Below, in pieces: positions 18,267 through 26,903 of a stretch of 36,133 nt of DNA. Numbering within the stretch: position 1 is the stretch's first letter; the number at the start of each line of letters is the position of its first letter. Where the stretch lies: contig JAIRZY010000095.1 in the NCBI GenBank assembly GCA_031266995.1, positions 1 through 36,133 of the forward strand, written 5' to 3'. The translations under genes were made by a program, and so were the position numbers. The notes under the pieces were generated by a model. That model made no database searches. It was not told the origin of the DNA and saw only the letters and a program-made list of their open reading frames with translations. Source of the DNA: Tannerella sp. (lineage in GTDB: Bacteria > Bacteroidota > Bacteroidia > Bacteroidales > Tannerellaceae).

Positions 18267-19183
18267 GATGTTTCTGCGGACAGGCGGGCGACGAACGACT
18301 TGCAGAAACGCTCGTGCGTGACAACCATATAGGCCAGCAGGACGTTGAGCACGGTCAGCTCGAAGGCGAAGTATGCCCACGGCACGTTGAGCAGCAGCGA
18401 GAGGCAGAGCACGAGGGCGCGCGTGTTGAACGAAAGCATGTTGGTATACTTCATCAGCGGCAGGCTCTTCGCGCGGAACTCGGCGCGAAACCATTCGGGG
18501 ATGTCGGCGGGATACTTCCGCGCCAGCACGGCCCTCAGCTCGAGGAACCGCACGGCCCACGCTTCCTGTCCTTTCGTGTAGCTGTAATACATGCGGTCGG
18601 AGAAGCGTGAGAAGAATCCGCCCGCGTTTTTCCGCTCGCAGTGCGCGCGCAGCGTCTGCGAATCGGCGAGTTCGCTTCCCGCTTCGCCCTTGATGAAAAA
18701 CAGGTGCACGTTGCGGTAGTAGTCGGCCATCGCCGCCTGCCGTCCGTGGAAAAATCCCGTCACGGCGCCCAGCAGCCATATCCAGAGATCCCACTGCGGC
18801 ATCAGGCGGAAGCAGATGGCGGCGTAGATGCAGACGAACCACACGTCGCCGCAGAACCCGTCCAGCATGCGTCCGAGCGGCGACGCCTGTCCCGTCATGC
18901 GCGCCAACTGGCCGTCGGCGCTGTCATACGCGTTGGCCCAGACGAGGAGCAGCATCCCGGCAACGTTTATCCACAGTTCCGTGAAATAGAAACACGCGCC
19001 CGCCATCGCGCCGATCAGCATCGAGGCGAAGGTCACGACGTTGGGATGAACGCCCAGCCGCCTGAAAAGCAGCGCCCAGAAGTAGCCCGCGGGACGGTAG
19101 AAATGGATGTCGATAAACTCTTCCGTGTCCGTCGATTTCAGCGTGGCCTCGATGCCTGCACACAGCTTGCGATCCTTCTTCAT
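18263..19183 (-). CDS. CDP-alcohol phosphatidyltransferase family membrane protein
   Basis: YDSADGQLARMTGQASPLGRMLDGFCGD variant of the CDP-alcohol motif; MKKDRK start at 19183 overlaps the upstream stop as ATGA. Confidence 0.9.
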   Translation of the reverse strand: MKKDRKLCAGIEATLKSTDTEEFIDIHFYRPAGYFWALLFRRLGVHPNVVTFASMLIGAMAGACFYFTELWINVAGMLLLVWANAYDSADGQLARMTGQASPLGRMLDGFCGDVWFVCIYAAICFRLMPQWDLWIWLLGAVTGFFHGRQAAMADYYRNVHLFFIKGEAGSELADSQTLRAHCERKNAGGFFSRFSDRMYYSYTKGQEAWAVRFLELRAVLARKYPADIPEWFRAEFRAKSLPLMKYTNMLSFNTRALVLCLSLLLNVPWAYFAFELTVLNVLLAYMVVTHERFCKSFVARLSAETS

Positions 19184-20052
19184 TGCCGGCCCTCGATTAA
19201 GCGGTGAATACAATCGGCGATGCTGGGCGCCGCAGCGTCGCGGCAGGGGGCAAAGCTCGGCCAGTCGTTGAGGTCGATCAGGCGTATCGAGCCGTCTTCG
19301 GCCACGATGCAGTCGCCGCCATATATGCTGATGCCGAGGATCTCGGCAGCGGCAGCGCAGATACTGTACAGGTGCTCCTCGTCGAAGGGGATGCCCCGCG
19401 CCTGGCCGTTGATCTGTTCGAGGCCGAACTTGCTGTGCTGTCCGGGCGTGTTCGTGGGATAGAATCGGTAGAAGAAGTCGGATCCGGCGACGCCGTAGAA
19501 CTTCACGAGGTCGCCCACGAGATGCTCGTTCACGACGGCCGTCTCAATCCCGCGGAGGGCATATTCTTTCAGTATGCCTTCGGCCTCCTCGATGTGGCGC
19601 ACGTAGGTGACGTCTTCGCGGTGGATGGCGTGAAAGTCGCCGCGCTTGATCCAGCAGTTGCCGAAGCCGGCGGCCTCGAGCTGGGGGACGGGGTTGCAGC
19701 CGGTCTCGACGATGATGCTGCGGGGGTGGGTGACGCCGTGCGAGAGGAGCAGGCGCGTCATCCGTTCGCGCGTGCAGTTCTCGATGCCGTAGCCGGAATT
19801 GACGACGACGCGCCCCTCGTCTTCCAGTTGCTTCAGCCTTCGCACCGCGCCGGGGCTGCGCGCCATGCCGAAGACGGCGCGCTCGTCGAAGGCGACGCCC
19901 GTCAGCAAATCCGTTTCGACGTATTCGCGTATCACATATCCCTTCCCGCGCAGGTGTTCGGCCGTCAGCGAGAATATGGCGGCGTCGTTCCCCACGTGAT
20001 TGGGCGAAAAACGGTTCCCCCGACGGATGCCGGCTATTGTTTCTTTCATCAT
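19180..20052 (-). CDS. ATP-grasp-like protein of unknown substrate
   Basis: Weak ATP-grasp-like pattern (VNEHLVGDLVKFYGV ... GGDCIVAEDGSIRLIDLNDWPSFAP). Confidence 0.65.
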   Translation of the reverse strand: MMKETIAGIRRGNRFSPNHVGNDAAIFSLTAEHLRGKGYVIREYVETDLLTGVAFDERAVFGMARSPGAVRRLKQLEDEGRVVVNSGYGIENCTRERMTRLLLSHGVTHPRSIIVETGCNPVPQLEAAGFGNCWIKRGDFHAIHREDVTYVRHIEEAEGILKEYALRGIETAVVNEHLVGDLVKFYGVAGSDFFYRFYPTNTPGQHSKFGLEQINGQARGIPFDEEHLYSICAAAAEILGISIYGGDCIVAEDGSIRLIDLNDWPSFAPCRDAAAPSIADCIHRLIEGRQ

Positions 20053-20083
20053 CTCCTTGCTGTCAATTGCATAAAAACGGTGG

Positions 20084-20091
20084 CAAAGATA
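20084..20091 (-). promoter_or_regulatory. candidate -7 box for the ATP-grasp/CDP-alcohol/HAD operon (TATCTTTG)
   Basis: Plus-strand CAAAGATA 32 bp upstream of the start at 20052. Confidence 0.5.
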
Positions 20092-20133
20092 GCAAATGAT
20101 TCAAATATCCGGCGGCTTCGGGGTCTCGAAAAT

Positions 20134-21078
20134 TCAGAAATTAAGTAACTCCGTGTCTCTCCGTGCCTTTTGATAACCGTCGACCAGGTCTTTCATCACC
20201 TCATCCACGCTCTGAAGGTCGCGAAAGAGGGATGCGACCTGCCCGATCTCAAGCTCTCCCCCGCTCAGGTCGCCTTCGAAGATGCCTTTGCGGGCGCGTC
20301 CCCGCCCCACGAATGCGAGCAGTTCGTCGGCGGTGGCGCCCCGTGCCTCCATCTCTTCCACCGTCGTGCGGAAGTCGCCCTTCACCAGGCGCGTGGGCGA
20401 CAGTTTTTTCAGCAGCAGCTTCGTGTCGCCCTCGTTCAGGGACAGGCACAACTGCTTGAAGCGCTCGTGCGCCGAACTCTCGTGCGTCAGTGCAAAGCGG
20501 GTTCCGATCTGCACGCCGTCGGCTCCCAGCGCATGGACGGCGAGCATCGCACTGCCCGTCCCCACGCCGCCCGCGGCCATGAGGGGGAGCGACGTCGCGC
20601 GGCGTACGGCCGGGACGAGGCAGAGAGTCGTCGTTTCCTCGCGGCCATTGTGCCCGCCGGCCTCAAAGCCTTCGGCTACGACGGCGTCGACGCCGGCCGC
20701 TTCGCTTTTTGCCGCAAAACGGGCGCTGCTCACGACGTGCGCCACCGTGACGCGGTGCGACTTCAGGAATCCCGTCCACGTGGCGGGATTGCCGGCCGAC
20801 GTGAAGGCGATCCTTACGCCTTCGTCGACAATGACCTGCATCAGCGCCTCCATTTCGGGATACATCAGGGGGATGTTTACCCCGAAAGGCTCGCCGGTCG
20901 CGGCACGGCACTTGCGTATGTGTTCCCTGAGCACGTCCGGATGCATCGACCCGGCACCCAGCAGGCCCAGCCCGCCGGCATTGCTCACGGCCGACGCCAG
21001 ACGCCAGCCGCTGCACCACACCATGCCGCCCTGCACGACGGGATAGCGTATGCCAAATAATTTACATATTCTGTTCAT
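20134..21078 (-). CDS. nitronate monooxygenase / FabK-like FMN TIM-barrel enzyme
   Basis: GIRYPVVQGGMVW, AEGFEAGGHNGREETTTLCLVPAV, PLMAAGGVGTGSAMLAVHALGADGVQIGTRFALTHES. Confidence 0.93.
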   Translation of the reverse strand: MNRICKLFGIRYPVVQGGMVWCSGWRLASAVSNAGGLGLLGAGSMHPDVLREHIRKCRAATGEPFGVNIPLMYPEMEALMQVIVDEGVRIAFTSAGNPATWTGFLKSHRVTVAHVVSSARFAAKSEAAGVDAVVAEGFEAGGHNGREETTTLCLVPAVRRATSLPLMAAGGVGTGSAMLAVHALGADGVQIGTRFALTHESSAHERFKQLCLSLNEGDTKLLLKKLSPTRLVKGDFRTTVEEMEARGATADELLAFVGRGRARKGIFEGDLSGGELEIGQVASLFRDLQSVDEVMKDLVDGYQKARRDTELLNF

Positions 21079-21104
21079 TCCGTTTCTGTTTTTTAATCCG
21101 GGTG

Positions 21105-21112
21105 CAAAGATA
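21105..21112 (-). promoter_or_regulatory. candidate -7 box for the nitronate monooxygenase gene (TATCTTTG)
   Basis: Plus-strand CAAAGATA 27 bp upstream of the start at 21078. Confidence 0.5.
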
Positions 21113-21471
21113 CGGATTTAATCTCCAAAGATTCAAAAAATCAGAGATTCGCGGGGACGGGATGAGGCGGCAGAATTTTTTTTACGAAAAAAATGCGGCT
21201 TCTACTGATAGATATGCCGCACCGGCAGACTCAAGTAAATAAAACGAATCGCGACGGGATTTGAAAAGACTGCGCAGCCGGCAGACGCCCCGCCTGCCTC
21301 CGGCCTCCGCCCCGAAAAGAAGGGACGGCGGAGGGGACGGCGGAGGAAAAGACAGGGGCGACGGCCGGCGGCAAAGTCGAACATTCGGGAACGGGTTTTT
21401 AACGGGGGCTTCAGGCCCGGCCCCGGACAGGTATATTGTCGCAAGCCTCCGGAATTTAACTTAATAATGAT

Positions 21472-21879
21472 ATGAAGAATTTTTTTACACTTGCTGCAGC
21501 AGCAGTCTTGAGCATGGCGCCGTTTTTCGCATCGGCGCAGAAGGGGGCCGTCGACGGCGTAATGACGGTCACGGAAATTGCATTGCCTTCGCCCGGCAAT
21601 ACCTACGGTTTCATAAGAGGGACGACAGGCGGGAAAGCCGTTCAGACGAAAACAGATTCGCGCGAATGGTTCGAATCGGGCGGGCCAAAGTCGTTTAGCC
21701 TTCCCAAGGGCACCAAAGTAGTTATGACGATGAAAAACGGAAAACCGGTACTTCACATATCGGAAGGTTCGGTTTCCTTCGTATTCAGCGACAGCTTCAA
21801 GCGGGAAATCAAGATCGGCATGAACTTGAAATACAAGCGGTCGGGGAAATTTGCCGTCATCATCAACGACGGCTTGTGA
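21472..21879 (+). CDS. small exported hypothetical protein
   Basis: 135 aa with a clear signal peptide (MKNFFTLAAAAVLSMAPFFASAQ); no recognised family. Confidence 0.75.
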   Translation: MKNFFTLAAAAVLSMAPFFASAQKGAVDGVMTVTEIALPSPGNTYGFIRGTTGGKAVQTKTDSREWFESGGPKSFSLPKGTKVVMTMKNGKPVLHISEGSVSFVFSDSFKREIKIGMNLKYKRSGKFAVIINDGL

Positions 21880-21880
21880 A

Positions 21881-22122
21881 CAATGTCATTAAATTAAGCC
21901 GTAATTGCCTGAAGGGCAGAATCTGCATAACCGCAGGTCAACGACCTGCGGGAGGTACCGCGCCCCCTCTTTCTCTGCCTGGAAGGCAGGATATGATGAT
22001 CCGGCGCTGTGTCCTGCCTTTCAGGCAGCAGATTTGGCGCGCATTCTGTCCCCGCAGGTCGGTGACCTGCGGTTATGAAAATATAACCTTTCAGGTTGTT
22101 ACGGCTTAATTTAATGATATTG
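21881..22122. repeat. ~242-bp composite palindromic element with 24-bp terminal inverted repeats and nested triloop hairpins
   Basis: caatgtcattaaattaagccgtaa (21881-21904) vs inverted 22099-22122 with one mismatch; internal collinear inverted arms including ccgcaggtc-NNN-gacctgcgg on both sides. Confidence 0.93.
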
Positions 22123-22197
22123 GCCCTGTAATGTGGCATAAAACAAACCCTTTTTATTAACAACCGCCCTCCGGGTGAGGGCATAATACTTAACAAA

Positions 22198-22635
22198 ATG
22201 AACAGCGTAGAATTGAAAAACAGAAAAGGCGCTCATGCGAGCGCAGTGAAATGGATGAAGGCGTCATGCCTGCTCGTGGCAAGCCTGATGTGCACGGGAC
22301 TTGCCGGATGCGGCGACGACGATCCGGCGGGGAAGTCGGGCAGCCTGGCTTTCGAAGGTAAGTCATATGCGGTGCATATCCGCCGCATAGACTACGGCGA
22401 GGACGGAAATCTTTTTATCGAAATGGGCTGCGACCTTCCGACGAAAACGACCATACGAAACGGTACGGCAGTGGCCGCCTTCGACATGAAAGTCGACGTG
22501 GGCGGGCGCACTTACGAGGCGCAGTACATCCTCGCTTCGTCCGACAGCTTCATATACTATTTCGCGACCTCGAAGCCGCCAAAGAAAATCACCGTATACA
22601 GCAACGACGGCTCGGGCGCAAGCATTTCATTTTAA
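22198..22635 (+). CDS. small hypothetical lipoprotein
   Basis: Lipobox-like CTGLAGCGDDD; start could instead be Met at 22255. Confidence 0.7.
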   Translation: MNSVELKNRKGAHASAVKWMKASCLLVASLMCTGLAGCGDDDPAGKSGSLAFEGKSYAVHIRRIDYGEDGNLFIEMGCDLPTKTTIRNGTAVAAFDMKVDVGGRTYEAQYILASSDSFIYYFATSKPPKKITVYSNDGSGASISF

Positions 22636-22748
22636 CCTCCTGCCGCGCGGGCGCCGAGCGGCGCACCGGCATGGCGAACACTGGGGAACGGCAGCCTGAC
22701 GACGGAGCATATATATTAATGTATGTCGGACGGGCTGCCGATTCTTTT

Positions 22749-22916
22749 GAGACGCCGGCACCCCTGGGGTGCCGGGCCGCCGGAACTTCCGAGACGCCGG
22801 CACCCCAGGGGTGCCGGGCTGCCGGAACTTCCCAGACGCCCGCACCCCTGGGGTGCCGGGCTGCCGGAACTTCCGGGATGCCGGCACCCCTGGGGTGCCG
22901 GGTTGCCGAAAGGCGC
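22749..22916. repeat. tandem array C, 4 x 42 bp (gagacgccggcacccctggggtgccgggctgccggaacttcc)
   Basis: Units 22749-22790, 22791-22832, 22833-22874, 22875-22916; near-perfect 10-bp-arm dyad ccggcacccc-t-ggggtgccgg. Confidence 0.95.
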
Positions 22917-23032
22917 GAAAAGGCGTCCGCCATGACCGACAAAAATGCGGGAATGAGACCGTCCACCGTCTCATCCCCGCATTTATCCGTTTGCAGAGTC
23001 CTGCATCTGTCAACCTGCTAATTCCCGCATCC

Positions 23033-23098
23033 GCTCATTCACATATTTACAAATTCTCACATTTACTAATTTGCTAATTCTCACATTTACTAATTATG
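23033..23098. repeat. AT-rich short direct repeats (ctcacatttactaatt x2 and derivatives)
   Basis: tcacatttactaatttgctaattctcacatttactaatta, directly next to the stop codon of the minus-strand M14 gene. Confidence 0.65.
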
Positions 23099-23099
23099 C

Positions 23100-25037
23100 T
23101 CACTGCACCGCTATCTCGCGTTCGTCGAGCGCCCCGGCGCGCGTGGTGGTGAGCGTGGCCTTGAGGCCGAGCTTGCCGGCGCCATAGACGCGGAGGCGGA
23201 AGGTGAGCGTGTTGTCCGATTCGCCTCCGGCATAGCCTGCCTCGCCGAAATAGCGGTTCGAGGGCGTGGAGGGCGCGGCGAGGTTGCGCGGGCGGCGGGG
23301 CTGGCTGAGCGTGTTGTCCAGCACGCGGAAGCGCGCCTGCACATCGGCGGTCGACTCGGCGGCGGCGGCGGTAAACTCGATGTCGAAGCGGTCGGGCTTC
23401 ACGATCTTCACCAGATCGGCCTGGCGGAGCGCCGTCGGCAGCCGTCCCGTGTTGCGATAGGTGATGCTGACGCGATAGTCGGTCGAGTCTTTGCCGTAGC
23501 TTCTGGTACGGCGAACGTCGTACCCGCCCCACTCCAGCGCCGGCAGGTGGAGCACCATCGCGAGGTTGAAGAGCGCCTCGTTGCGTATCCACGGCTCCAG
23601 ATGGCGGGAGGGCGCGTTCTGGCTGAAAAATTTGGGATCCCAGCCGCCCGTTTCGACCCGTCCCAGCGTCGGATGGTCACATTCGCGCCAGGCGATGAAT
23701 CCCTCGCCGCCGTTCTCGCGCTCGTCCCATATCAGCTGGTCAAGCTCGTCCTTTTCGCCGTCGCCGTTGAGGTCTTCCTTCGGGCGGGCGTTGTCCCACA
23801 GCTCGTCGCCATACCATATCGCGCCGTAGTAGAAGTATCCGAAGTCCGGCCCGTGACCAAAGAGCGGCATGCCCGCGCCGCTGCTGTAGTCGAAATACAC
23901 GTCGCCCGCACGCTCGTATCCCGTGAAGCTCTGTCCCAGGCGGTCGAAGTAGCGGTACCACGTCAGGTCTTCGGGATACATCCGATCTTCGGACTTCGAG
24001 GTGCTGGGCGGGCGCAGGTGCATCGGCACGCGCGTATCCATCGAGTTGACGACGTATATGTTCGGATTGTCGAGCAGGAAGGCGACGACCGAGCGCGTCT
24101 CGGCCTCGCTCAGCGGGAACTCGCCGGCCCCGCCCTGCGTCCATCCGCGGCCGGTAGCCTCCGTCATCGGGCGCCAGTTTTCGGGGTAATTGCGGTGCAG
24201 GTCGAGGCCGCCGATGCCGTCCTCGCCGATGCGCCCGTCGCCGTCGCGGTCGAGGCCCTCGGCGACGACGCGATAGTCGCCCTTTCCCGCGCCGACGAAT
24301 TTCATGATCCGTCCGCTCGCGTCGCGCGGGTCGATCACGTAGTCGCCCTCCGCGTCTTTGTAGCGCATCCGCACGATGTTGCCGTCGCCGTCGATGTCCG
24401 CCGGACTGTCTTCGTCGAGCAGTCCGTCGCCGTCCTGGTCATACGGGCGCACCGTGCTGCGGTTCATCTGCGCGGTGTGGATATACAGGTTGTGGCCGTC
24501 GGGGTTGTTGATCGGGCGCAGATAGATCGCGTTCCTGTCCAGCGCGCGCGTCACGTCGTCGTCGCGCCCGTAGTTCGTCAGCAGGTAATTCATCAGCCAG
24601 AGCACCGACTCGGCACTTGTCACCTCGCCGCTGTGGCGGTTGCCCTCGAAGAAGGCGGCCGGCTTGAGCGTCGGCGCGCCGGTCCTGCGGTTCGTGAGCG
24701 TCATCTGCAAAATGGGGCGCCCCTCGTAGCTGCGCGCCGTCTCGTAGAGGTCGACGAGGTCGGGATACGCCTCGGCAAAGCGCTTCATCCACGTGTATAT
24801 CACTTCGGCCGAATGATAGCGGTCAAACCGCAGCTCGCCCGTGGCCTCATACTCCACGTGACGGTTACGCACCTTCGGAAAGAAACTGACGCCGTGGCGG
24901 TATCCGGCTACGGTGTATATCTTCGACGTATCCGATTCCGGAAACACGGCCTTTTCCAGCGTACGCACCTGCGCCGCAACGGGCAGGGACAGGCAGCCAC
25001 ATGCTGCGAGAATAAAGGGAATAAGATTCTTCATCAT
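23100..25037 (-). CDS. M14-family metallopeptidase-like exported protein with variant metal site
   Basis: GNRHSGEVTS (HxxE), INNPDGHN, LDLHRNYPENW, GDELW; DxDGDG loops; third zinc-ligand position reads NSMDTRVPMHLRPP. Confidence 0.88.
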   Translation of the reverse strand: MMKNLIPFILAACGCLSLPVAAQVRTLEKAVFPESDTSKIYTVAGYRHGVSFFPKVRNRHVEYEATGELRFDRYHSAEVIYTWMKRFAEAYPDLVDLYETARSYEGRPILQMTLTNRRTGAPTLKPAAFFEGNRHSGEVTSAESVLWLMNYLLTNYGRDDDVTRALDRNAIYLRPINNPDGHNLYIHTAQMNRSTVRPYDQDGDGLLDEDSPADIDGDGNIVRMRYKDAEGDYVIDPRDASGRIMKFVGAGKGDYRVVAEGLDRDGDGRIGEDGIGGLDLHRNYPENWRPMTEATGRGWTQGGAGEFPLSEAETRSVVAFLLDNPNIYVVNSMDTRVPMHLRPPSTSKSEDRMYPEDLTWYRYFDRLGQSFTGYERAGDVYFDYSSGAGMPLFGHGPDFGYFYYGAIWYGDELWDNARPKEDLNGDGEKDELDQLIWDERENGGEGFIAWRECDHPTLGRVETGGWDPKFFSQNAPSRHLEPWIRNEALFNLAMVLHLPALEWGGYDVRRTRSYGKDSTDYRVSITYRNTGRLPTALRQADLVKIVKPDRFDIEFTAAAAESTADVQARFRVLDNTLSQPRRPRNLAAPSTPSNRYFGEAGYAGGESDNTLTFRLRVYGAGKLGLKATLTTTRAGALDEREIAVQ

Positions 25038-25042
25038 TTTGT

Positions 25043-26884
25043 TCAGGATTTATTTGATAACGGGATTCTGATGCTGGCCTTTCCGCCGAGCGCGGAGTCG
25101 AGCGAGAGATCGAGCACGGCGTTGGGGCTGCTGCTGAGCACGACGTAGCGAAACACCTGCGTTGCGCTGCCGCGGGCGCGAAATTCGACCGTCTCGCCGG
25201 CCTGCGTCGCCTCCTTTCTGTACTGCGTGCGGTAAAACGCGGGCGTCGCGCCGCCCCCCGTCCCGTTGTCCACCGGGTTGACGACCGTGCCCGACGAGAC
25301 GGTCGCCCTGATGCGGTCGGGCGTGTAGCGCTTCATCAGCACCGAACGGTCGGAGGCCGTCGGAAACAGGCGGTCGTTCACCACCTCGACTTCGACTTCA
25401 TACACATTGCTGCCCGTCTTCTTCACCGAGCAGTTTCCGAACGACAGCCGCGGCAGTTGCTCGATGCAGTACATGACATACATGCACTGCTTGTCGGCCT
25501 CCTGCTCGATGTAGCGCGGCGGAGGCGTCCGCCCGACATGCTTCTTCGACGTGCCGCCGATCCAGATGTCGCCCAGTTGCGGATGCGCCGCCCTGTGCGG
25601 CTTCACCCACGCGTCGCCGCCCAGGTCGAGGGCGACCCATTTCGCATACTCCTCGTCCGACACGTATCCGTCGCCGTCCGTATCCGCGAAAGGCGTCGGC
25701 GCGCCCCACAACTCGATCAGGAACGAATAGGCGCCGAGCAGGTAGTACGACGTCGCCAGATGCTCGCCGTATTCGTTCCCCGCCTCCGGCTCGTACGTCT
25801 TCAGGATATACAGGCCGGCGCTGACGGTACGGTTGAACACGTCGGCGTCGTGCTGATATTCGGGGTCGACGCGCCGCGGCGAGACGAAGCGGTAGATGTC
25901 CTTCGCATCCGACGGGATTTCGCGCCGTGTCGTGGCTGCGGCGGGGCGCTTCGCCTCGGGAGGCATCATGTACATGATCAGGCGGCCCACGTTATGATAG
26001 TTGAACGAGACGAGGATATTTTTCTTCGCAAGCTGGAAGTTCAGCACGTTGCGCGTCTCGGGTTCGGACAGGGGATACGACTTGCCGTTTTCCTTGCGGA
26101 AGTCCCACGGGAAATTGCGGTTCGGGTCGATGCCGCCCAAGTCGTCCTCGGCCAGCTCGCCGTCGCCATCGTTGTCGAAGCCTTCGCCCCCGATGCGGCG
26201 GAAGCGCGTGCCTTCCCACCAGTCGCCCTCCGCGATGCGTACGAAGCGCATCCCGTCGCGGCTCAGGCGATACTCGCCGCTGCGGTCTTCGGCATACATC
26301 ACCGACAGCTCGCCGTCGCCGTCCACGTCCTCCGTCATGTCTTCGTCATACAGCCCGTCGCGGTCGTCGTCGACGGGGCGGAACGGTTCGCGCGGATTGT
26401 TTTCCGTATTGGGAAAGCGCACGTACGAGTCGTTGCCGTCGACGTTGAAGCCGGGCAGGATATACACCGTCGAGCGGTTGAGCGATTCATGCACGCGCGC
26501 ATCATAGTCGTAGCGCGTGAGCAGGTACCAGGCGAGATAGAGCGAGCACGTGATGCCGTTCACCTCGTTGCCATGTATCGCGCCGTCGACCCATACGGCC
26601 GGCTTGGACGTATCCGCGCCGGTGTTCTTCGCCGTGAGCGTCATCACATACATCTCGCGCCCCATGCGGCTGCGACCGATACTCTCGACGCGGCACAGGT
26701 GGGGATACTTCTTCTCGAGGTCCATCATGATCTTTACCCATTCGTCATACGCGTAATACTGTTTCCAGTTGATGACGAAATCCGTCTCTCCGTGCGGACG
26801 TCCGAGCTTCTCCTGCTTCCGGCTCTGGGCCGTGGCCGCGAGCGTCAGTGCGAGGAGGAACAGTGAAATCATATATCGTTTCAT
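25043..26884 (-). CDS. M14-family zinc carboxypeptidase-like exported protein
   Basis: GAIHGNEVNG, NVDGNDSY, DPNRNFPWDF, NYHNVGRL, LIELWG; several Ca-binding-like DxDGDG loops. Confidence 0.92.
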   Translation of the reverse strand: MKRYMISLFLLALTLAATAQSRKQEKLGRPHGETDFVINWKQYYAYDEWVKIMMDLEKKYPHLCRVESIGRSRMGREMYVMTLTAKNTGADTSKPAVWVDGAIHGNEVNGITCSLYLAWYLLTRYDYDARVHESLNRSTVYILPGFNVDGNDSYVRFPNTENNPREPFRPVDDDRDGLYDEDMTEDVDGDGELSVMYAEDRSGEYRLSRDGMRFVRIAEGDWWEGTRFRRIGGEGFDNDGDGELAEDDLGGIDPNRNFPWDFRKENGKSYPLSEPETRNVLNFQLAKKNILVSFNYHNVGRLIMYMMPPEAKRPAAATTRREIPSDAKDIYRFVSPRRVDPEYQHDADVFNRTVSAGLYILKTYEPEAGNEYGEHLATSYYLLGAYSFLIELWGAPTPFADTDGDGYVSDEEYAKWVALDLGGDAWVKPHRAAHPQLGDIWIGGTSKKHVGRTPPPRYIEQEADKQCMYVMYCIEQLPRLSFGNCSVKKTGSNVYEVEVEVVNDRLFPTASDRSVLMKRYTPDRIRATVSSGTVVNPVDNGTGGGATPAFYRTQYRKEATQAGETVEFRARGSATQVFRYVVLSSSPNAVLDLSLDSALGGKASIRIPLSNKS

Positions 26885-26903
26885 AGCTTGATTCTTTTAT
26901 ACA

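Noticed and set aside
21881-22122. Complete insertion sequence
   Set aside because: No transposase frame and no clear target-site duplication; at most a non-autonomous element.
21876-22196. ORFs inside the palindromic element (both strands)
   Set aside because: Similar peptides on both strands arise from the inverted arms; no start context or domain support.
22589-23077. Overlapping repeat ORFs in array C
   Set aside because: Several frames on both strands are open at once due to the 42-bp period; no independent coding evidence.
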